Assembly: GCF_014649495.1 (NCBI RefSeq) | Contig: NZ_BMTD01000002.1 | Location: forward strand, 620,001-684,000 | DNA from: Streptomyces filipinensis | Lineage (GTDB): Bacteria; Actinomycetota; Actinomycetes; Streptomycetales; Streptomycetaceae | DNA length: 64,000 nt | Direction: 5' to 3' | Shown here: piece after piece, positions 59,052 to 64,000 of the stretch | Layout of the letters: every line of letters starts with the position of its first letter | Numbering within the stretch: position 1 is the stretch's first letter | Notes under the pieces: generated by a model | Database searches by the model: none | Told to the model about the DNA's origin: nothing | What the model saw: the letters and a program-made list of their open reading frames with translations, nothing else | Made by a program: the position numbers and the translations under genes

Positions 59052-59522
59052 CTACCAGCGGTAGTGCGCGAAGGCCTTGTTGGACTCGGCCATCTTGTGC
59101 GTGTCCTCGCGCTTCTTCACAGCGGCACCGAGGCCGTTGGAGGCGTCGAGGAGCTCGTTGAGCAGACGCTCGGTCATGGTCTTCTCACGACGGGCGCGGG
59201 AGTAACCGACGAGCCAGCGCAGCGCGAGGGTGTTGGCGCGACCGGGCTTGACCTCGATCGGGACCTGGTAGGTCGCACCACCGACACGGCGGGACTTGAC
59301 CTCGAGGGTCGGCTTGATGTTCTCCAGCGCGCGCTTCAGCGTGATGATCGGGTCGTTGCCCGTCTTCTCACGCAGACCCTCCATGGCGCCGTAGACGATG
59401 CGCTCGGCGGTGGAGCGCTTGCCGTTCAGCAGCACCTTGTTGATGAGCGACGTGACCAGAGGAGAACCGTAGACCGGGTCGATGATGACCGGGCGCTTCG
59501 GGGCGGGGCCCTTACGAGGCAT
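59052..59522 (-). CDS. rpsG: 30S ribosomal protein S7
   Basis: 156 aa: [29 protein letters not shown] (in parts), [25 protein letters not shown] block and the end NKAFAHYRW. Two nucleotides after rpsL. Confidence 0.99.
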   Translation of the reverse strand: MPRKGPAPKRPVIIDPVYGSPLVTSLINKVLLNGKRSTAERIVYGAMEGLREKTGNDPIITLKRALENIKPTLEVKSRRVGGATYQVPIEVKPGRANTLALRWLVGYSRARREKTMTERLLNELLDASNGLGAAVKKREDTHKMAESNKAFAHYRW

Positions 59523-59524
59523 TC

Positions 59525-59896
59525 TTACTTCTCCTTCTTGGCGCCGTAGCGGGAACGGGCCTGCTTGCGGTTCTTGACACCCTGGGTGTCGAGGGAGCCA
59601 CGGATGATCTTGTAGCGAACACCCGGCAGGTCCTTCACACGGCCGCCGCGCACGAGCACGATGGAGTGCTCCTGCAGGTTGTGTCCCTCACCCGGAATGT
59701 AAGCGGTGACCTCGATCCCGCTGGTCAGACGCACACGCGCGACCTTACGCAGGGCCGAGTTCGGCTTCTTCGGGGTGGTCGTGAACACACGCGTGCAGAC
59801 GCCACGACGCTGAGGGGAACCCTCAAGTGCGGGCGTCTTGTTCTTCTCGACCTTGTCCTGCCGGCCCTTACGGACCAGCTGCTGGATCGTAGGCAC
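59525..59896 (-). CDS. rpsL: 30S ribosomal protein S12
   Basis: 123 aa decoding-centre protein: [58 protein letters not shown]. The streptomycin-resistance positions K43 and K88 are both Lys, so the strain looks streptomycin-sensitive at this gene. The GTG at 59894-59896 sets the normal length. First gene of the str operon. Confidence 0.99.
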   Translation of the reverse strand: MPTIQQLVRKGRQDKVEKNKTPALEGSPQRRGVCTRVFTTTPKKPNSALRKVARVRLTSGIEVTAYIPGEGHNLQEHSIVLVRGGRVKDLPGVRYKIIRGSLDTQGVKNRKQARSRYGAKKEK

Positions 59897-59946
59897 TACT
59901 TCTCCGGTTTCTGTGTGCCGATGGGTACAGCTAACCTGGAACGTCG

Positions 59947-59971
59947 CCGACCCACGCGGTCGGGTGTGTCG
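59947..59971 (-). promoter_or_regulatory. 25-nt element shared with the rpsJ leader (rpsL copy)
   Basis: Exact copy of 51969-51993, with the stem CCGACC/GGTCGG. It begins about 50 nt upstream of the rpsL GTG. Both copies are followed downstream in the mRNA by GTTCCAG. Confidence 0.88.
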
Positions 59972-60089
59972 AATCCCGCAGACTCTCGCCGCAAGGCGAA
60001 AAGGGCGCAATTACGGTGGCCGGTCGCGGCTCGCCATGCGGTCTGAAGGCACGCACGAGAGCCAGGGCACACCCCAGGCACAAGGTCTG

Positions 60090-60118
60090 AGCGTACCTAC
60101 CTCATTCGCTGTGGTCAA
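60090..60118 (-). promoter_or_regulatory. str operon (rpsL) promoter
   Basis: Minus strand TTGACC (60113-60118), 17-nt spacer, TACGCT (60090-60095). Predicted leader about 190 nt. Confidence 0.75.
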
Positions 60119-60285
60119 AACAAATGGGACCCGCCCGCCCCGGGCTGCGAGGAATGTCAAGTCCCCGTACCCTAGGTGATCTTCGAATCCGCGTTCCCAT
60201 CCACGGGACGCGGACCGGCGTGGCAGGTCAGCCGGGCGGGGTGGTCCCGGGTGCGGGCCGCTGGGGCCGTCGACAGACTGGGGTC

Positions 60286-61212
60286 ATGTCCGCGCCGCAG
60301 GAGCCCCCGTCCCCTTCGCAGGTGCCGCCTCCGCCCTCGCAGAAGCTGACGCTCTTCGACAAGGCGGCATACATCGCGGCCCCTGGGACCGTCGTCGTGG
60401 GCCTGCTCTACTACATCGGCACCACCTACACCGAGAAGTACTACGCCGAGCTCGGGGTGCCCGCGGGCGATCTGCAGCTGTCCTACCAGGCCCTGGTCGC
60501 CAGGGCGCCGGGCCCGGTCTTCCTGCCCCTGTGGTGCCTGCTGGTCGGCGGGGCGCTCGTCCTGCTGGTGCTCGGCCGCCTCGGGCACTTCCTGGCCCTG
60601 CCCGAGCACGCGGTACGGCGGCACAGGGTGATCCGCTGGCTCCTCGCCGTCGGTCTGGTCATGACGATCGTGGGCTTCCCCGTCTTCCAGACCCATCTGC
60701 TGGCCCCCCTGCCGGGAGGACCGTGGCTCGACTTCCTGTCTCCCCTGATCATCGCTCTCGGCGCCACCCTGGCCTTCTTCGCCACACAGCTGCGCCTGGG
60801 CGAGCGCAGGAGCGAGCGCGTCCGGCAGGGCGGCACCGGCGACGCACTGTGGCTGACGGGCGGTGCCGTGCTGCTCGGGCTGCTGGCGATGGGTCTGTTC
60901 CTGCAGGTGGCGCAGTGCGCGACGGTGGAGGGTCGCAGCGACGCCCAGGAGGACGCCGATGGAGGCTATCGGCAGAGCCTGAAGGTGGTGGTCCACTCGC
61001 GCTTCCCCCTCACCCACAACGCCCAGGACATCGAGTTCTACGACTGGGGCAGCACGAAGGGGCCGTACCGATTCCAGTACAGCGGCTTTCGCCTGATCGC
61101 GAAGAGCCTGAACCGCTTCTATCTGGTCTCCTCCACCTCCCACTTCGTGGACCGGATGGTGGTGGTGCTGCCCGACGACGACAACGTCTGGGTGGAGTTC
61201 CGCGGCGTATGA
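60286..61212 (+). CDS. Multi-pass membrane protein of unknown function
   Basis: 308 aa. Pro/Ser-rich N-terminus (MSAPQEPPSPSQVPPPP), then about five hydrophobic segments: near 35-55 (VVVGLLYYIG), 80-100 (PVFLPLWCLLVGGALVLLVL), 122-142 (WLLAVGLVMTIVGFPVF), 150-168 and 190-210 (GGAVLLGLLAMGLFL). The C-terminal 90 residues are soluble with IEFYDWGSTKGPYRFQYSGFRL and VVVLPDDDNVWVEFRGV. No known family recognised. Divergent from rpsL. Confidence 0.78.
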   Translation: MSAPQEPPSPSQVPPPPSQKLTLFDKAAYIAAPGTVVVGLLYYIGTTYTEKYYAELGVPAGDLQLSYQALVARAPGPVFLPLWCLLVGGALVLLVLGRLGHFLALPEHAVRRHRVIRWLLAVGLVMTIVGFPVFQTHLLAPLPGGPWLDFLSPLIIALGATLAFFATQLRLGERRSERVRQGGTGDALWLTGGAVLLGLLAMGLFLQVAQCATVEGRSDAQEDADGGYRQSLKVVVHSRFPLTHNAQDIEFYDWGSTKGPYRFQYSGFRLIAKSLNRFYLVSSTSHFVDRMVVVLPDDDNVWVEFRGV

Positions 61213-61228
61213 CGCAGAGGCACGGTGC

Positions 61229-61903
61229 TCAGGTCGTGCCGGCACTGGACGGGGCGGTCGACGTCGGGGGCGGTGTCGGGCTGCCGGTCCCGGTGTCCGT
61301 GGTGTCGGGCAGGGGCGTCGGCGACCGGGTGGTCACGGTGTCGGTGGGCCCCGGAGTCGTGGTCGTCGCGTCGGGAGCCGGAGTCGGCGTGGTCGTCGTC
61401 GGTGTGGTCGTCGTCGGGGAGACCGGGGTCGTGGTCACGGACCCGAGCGCCTCTCCCGCGAAGGTCGCGACGATCGTCTGACCCGTCGAGATGACGGCGG
61501 TCAGCTGTCCGTGGTACGCACCCGCCTGCGACCCGTTGTGCTGGAGTTCGACCTCGCAGTGGCCTCCGGACGGCACCTCGACGTGGGTGCAGCCGTCCTG
61601 GGCGATCGTTGCCGTGCCCTGGTCCGTGGTGGCGGAGACGCTGTTGACGGTGATGGGCCGGCTCGTGGTGTTGACCAGCTCCACCTTCCCGGCAGCCGTC
61701 TTGCCCACTCCCACCGACGGCATATGGATCTGCCGGGGCTTACCACTCGAATCGCTGCCGGGGAACAGGCGGGCCAGCGTTGCCATGGCCCCGGTCCTCG
61801 GCGTGGCCGGCGTGGCCCCGTTCGTGTCCTTGCAGCCCGTCATGCCCGCCAGGGCGGCGACTACCGCCGCCACGGCGAGGCCGCGGGTGCGAGTAGACAT
61901 CAT
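61229..61903 (-). CDS. Predicted lipoprotein with Ig-like domain and Thr/Pro-rich tail
   Basis: 224 aa. Signal sequence LAVAAVVAALAGMTGC; Cys24 is a plausible but imperfect lipobox cysteine (M at -3). A beta-sandwich-like domain about 60-150 (VELVNTTSRPITVNSVSATT, GGHCEVELQHNGSQAGAYHGQL, in parts) resembles ASH/Hydin-type domains and has a Cys pair. The last 70 residues are almost all Thr, Pro and Ser, likely a wall-spanning or glycosylated stalk. GGAGG is 10 nt before the ATG. Convergent with the membrane protein (16-nt gap). Confidence 0.78.
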   Translation of the reverse strand: MMSTRTRGLAVAAVVAALAGMTGCKDTNGATPATPRTGAMATLARLFPGSDSSGKPRQIHMPSVGVGKTAAGKVELVNTTSRPITVNSVSATTDQGTATIAQDGCTHVEVPSGGHCEVELQHNGSQAGAYHGQLTAVISTGQTIVATFAGEALGSVTTTPVSPTTTTPTTTTPTPAPDATTTTPGPTDTVTTRSPTPLPDTTDTGTGSPTPPPTSTAPSSAGTT

Positions 61904-62027
61904 GACCTCGGCACCTCCGCTACGGTCCGGCCCGCCCTTCGCCCCTCAACTTCGCACGCCGGCGCCGTCAGCCTCCCGTCGGCGCCCGGCGACACCACAC
62001 GATCACTCGAATGAACGCCCGCGCACG

Positions 62028-62065
62028 CCGAAGGGCGGCCACCCTCGCGGGTGACCGCCCTTCGG
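62028..62065 (-). terminator. Terminator of the rpoBC transcript
   Basis: 11-bp stem CCGAAGGGCGG, a C-A mismatch, then CACCC/GGGTG, loop TCGC; 14 nt after the rpoC stop. Confidence 0.9.
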
Positions 62066-62079
62066 TTCAAGCTGCTCGC

Positions 62080-64000
62080 TTACTGGTTGTACGGACCGTA
62101 GTCGTAGTCCTCCAGCGGAACGGCCTGGCCGGAGCCGGTGCCGAACGGCGAGTAGTCGATGTCGTCGTAGCCGACGGCCGAGTACATCGCGGCCTTGGCC
62201 TCCTCGGTCGGCTCGACCCGGATGTTGCGGTAGCGGGACAGACCCGTACCGGCCGGGATGAGCTTACCGATGATGACGTTCTCCTTGAGGCCGATCAGGG
62301 AGTCGGACTTGGCGTTGATCGCCGCGTCCGTCAGGACCCTGGTCGTCTCCTGGAAGGACGCCGCCGACAGCCAGGACTCCGTGGCCAGCGAGGCCTTGGT
62401 GATACCCATGAGCTGCGGACGACCGGAGGCCGGGTGACCGCCCTCCTGGACCACACGACGGTTCTCGGTCTCGAACTTCGAGCGCTCGACCAGCTCGCCG
62501 GGCAGCAGCTCGGCGTCGCCGGACTCGATGATCGTCACACGGCGCAGCATCTGCCGGATGATGATCTCGATGTGCTTGTCGTGGATCGACACACCCTGCG
62601 AGTTGTACACCTTCTGGACCTCGCCGACCAGGTGGACCTGGACGGCACGCTGACCCAGGATGCGCAGCACGTCGTGCGGGTTGGTGGCACCCACGGTGAG
62701 CTGCTGGCCCACCTCGACGTGCTCGCCCTCGCTGACCAGGACCTTGGCACGCTTGGAGATCGGGAACGCCGTCTCGTCGCTGCCGTCGTCCGGGGTGACG
62801 ACGAGCTTCTTCGTCTTCTCGGTCTCCTCGATGCGGACGCGGCCGCTCGCCTCGGAGATCGGGGCGACACCCTTCGGGGTACGGGCCTCGAAGAGCTCGA
62901 CGACACGCGGCAGACCCTGGGTGATGTCGTCACCGGCCACACCACCGGTGTGGAAGGTACGCATCGTCAGCTGGGTACCGGGCTCACCGATGGACTGGGC
63001 GGCGATGATGCCGACCGCCTCACCGATGTCGACCAGCTTGCCGGTGGCGAGCGAACGGCCGTAGCACATCGCGCAGGTGCCGACGGCGGACTCGCAGGTC
63101 AGGACCGAGCGGGTCTTGACCTCCGCGACGCCGTTCCTGACCAGCTCGTCGATGAGCACGTCGCCGAGGTCGGTACCGGCCGGGGCCAGCACCTTGCCGT
63201 CGACCACGATGTCCTCGGCGAGGCAGCGCGCGTACACGGACGTCTCGACGTTCTCCGTCTTGCGCAGGACACCGTCCTCGCCCCGCTCGGCGATCGCCAG
63301 CTTGAGGCCGCGCTCGGTGCCGCAGTCCTCCTCGCGGATGATGACGTCCTGCGAGACGTCCACCAGACGACGGGTCAGGTAACCCGAGTCGGCGGTACGC
63401 AGAGCGGTGTCCGCGAGACCCTTACGGGCACCGTGCGTGGAGATGAAGTACTCCAGCACGGACAGGCCCTCACGGAAGGACGCCTTGATCGGACGCGGAA
63501 TCGTCTCGTTCTTGGCGTTCGACACCAGACCACGCATACCGGCGATCTGCCGCATCTGCATCATGTTTCCTCGGGCACCCGAGTCAACCATCATGAAGAT
63601 GGGGTTCGTCTTGGGGAAGTTCTCGTTCATCGCCTCGGCGACCTCGTTGGTCGCCTTGGTCCAGATCGCGATGAGCTCCTGAGTGCGCTCTTCCTTGGTG
63701 ATCAGACCGCGCTCGTACTGCTTCTGGACCTTCTCGTCCTGCGCCTCGTAGCCGCGGACGATCTCCTTCTTCGCCTCGGGAACGACGACGTCGGAGATGG
63801 CGACGGTGACACCGGAACGGGTGGCCCAGTAGAAGCCGGCCGCCTTCAGGTTGTCGAGCGTCGCCGCCACGATGACCTTGGGGTAGCGCTCGGCGAGGTC
63901 GTTGACGATCTCGGAGAGCTGCTTCTTGCCCACCGAGTAGTCGACGAACGGGTAGTCCTCGGGCAGCAGCTCGTTGAAGAGCGCACGGCCCAGGGTGGTC
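62080..64000 (-). CDS. rpoC: RNA polymerase beta' subunit (C-terminal part, cut by window edge)
   Basis: C-terminal ~640 residues of beta'. Present are the bridge-helix and trigger-loop regions ([19 protein letters not shown]; the block around [21 protein letters not shown]), [22 protein letters not shown] with the second zinc cluster, and the C-terminal [10 protein letters not shown]. The catalytic NADFDGD loop lies beyond the right edge. The internal Met at 63933 is not a start; coding continues to base 64000. Confidence 0.98.
   Translation of the reverse strand, partial: TTLGRALFNELLPEDYPFVDYSVGKKQLSEIVNDLAERYPKVIVAATLDNLKAAGFYWATRSGVTVAISDVVVPEAKKEIVRGYEAQDEKVQKQYERGLITKEERTQELIAIWTKATNEVAEAMNENFPKTNPIFMMVDSGARGNMMQMRQIAGMRGLVSNAKNETIPRPIKASFREGLSVLEYFISTHGARKGLADTALRTADSGYLTRRLVDVSQDVIIREEDCGTERGLKLAIAERGEDGVLRKTENVETSVYARCLAEDIVVDGKVLAPAGTDLGDVLIDELVRNGVAEVKTRSVLTCESAVGTCAMCYGRSLATGKLVDIGEAVGIIAAQSIGEPGTQLTMRTFHTGGVAGDDITQGLPRVVELFEARTPKGVAPISEASGRVRIEETEKTKKLVVTPDDGSDETAFPISKRAKVLVSEGEHVEVGQQLTVGATNPHDVLRILGQRAVQVHLVGEVQKVYNSQGVSIHDKHIEIIIRQMLRRVTIIESGDAELLPGELVERSKFETENRRVVQEGGHPASGRPQLMGITKASLATESWLSAASFQETTRVLTDAAINAKSDSLIGLKENVIIGKLIPAGTGLSRYRNIRVEPTEEAKAAMYSAVGYDDIDYSPFGTGSGQAVPLEDYDYGPYNQ

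Larger units (their letters stand above)
59897..60285. promoter_or_regulatory. rpsL leader and divergent promoter region
   Basis: 389 bp between rpsL and the plus-strand membrane protein. Contents: the shared 25-nt hairpin element (59947-59971), the rpsL promoter (60090-60118), and upstream of the membrane-protein ATG an AGACT that could serve as a leaderless -10. No gene seen. Confidence 0.7.

Noticed and set aside
59525..59896. Streptomycin-resistance mutation in rpsL
   Set aside because: K43 and K88 are both wild-type Lys.

Overview
The window is high-GC actinobacterial chromosome, almost certainly Streptomyces. The evidence is the WhiB-family whiD next to the orphan regulator bldM, the pairing of guaB with a SigD/ShbA-type sigma factor, frequent GTG starts, CIRCE-controlled groES-groEL1 with a His-rich GroEL1 tail, and the Streptomyces-type order of the rpoC / str / S10 / spc / alpha ribosomal clusters. 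Gene order resembles the S. coelicolor core region from guaB down to rpoC. No phage, insertion sequence or CRISPR array was seen.

Left third (1-16 kb). guaB (cut by the left edge), an ECF sigma factor (shbA-like), bldM and divergent whiD form a developmental control block. A convincing sigma-BldN promoter precedes bldM, and a degenerate 54-bp tandem repeat lies between bldM and the sigma gene. Next come a divergent LysR/MOSC pair, an SDR, an ABM-SnoaL two-domain protein, groEL1-groES with two CIRCE operators, two translationally coupled deacetylase lipoproteins, a methyltransferase, an ECF42/DGPF pair and an LCP protein.

Middle (16-34 kb). A DUF347 membrane protein is followed by an atypical tRNA-Gly(UCC) gene. 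Then come the t6A genes tsaD-rimI-tsaB and tsaE, a mini-gene behind an iron-box-like palindrome, and a run of envelope and cofactor genes (alr, nnr, acpS, glmS, coaA, glmM). These supply D-Ala, carrier-protein activation, amino sugars and CoA. rplM-rpsI closes the block.

Right half (34-64 kb). Read leftwards on the minus strand, the translation superoperon runs rpsJ to rplO, then secY-adk-map, infA-rpmJ-rpsM-rpsK-rpoA-rplQ and truA. Upstream (to the right) are an SH3 secreted protein, an Xre/DUF397/HATPase/DUF1963 regulatory island, the str operon (rpsL-rpsG-fusA-tuf), two envelope proteins and the 3' part of rpoC. Nearly all intergenic gaps carry strong hairpins marking operon ends. The rpsJ and rpsL leaders share an identical 25-nt hairpin-containing block.

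The most striking element is the tRNA-Gly-like gene at 17176-17248. It has all the glycine identity bases, but GUGC replaces the universal GTpsiC in the T-arm, the hallmark of staphylococcal cell-wall (non-translational) glycine tRNAs.
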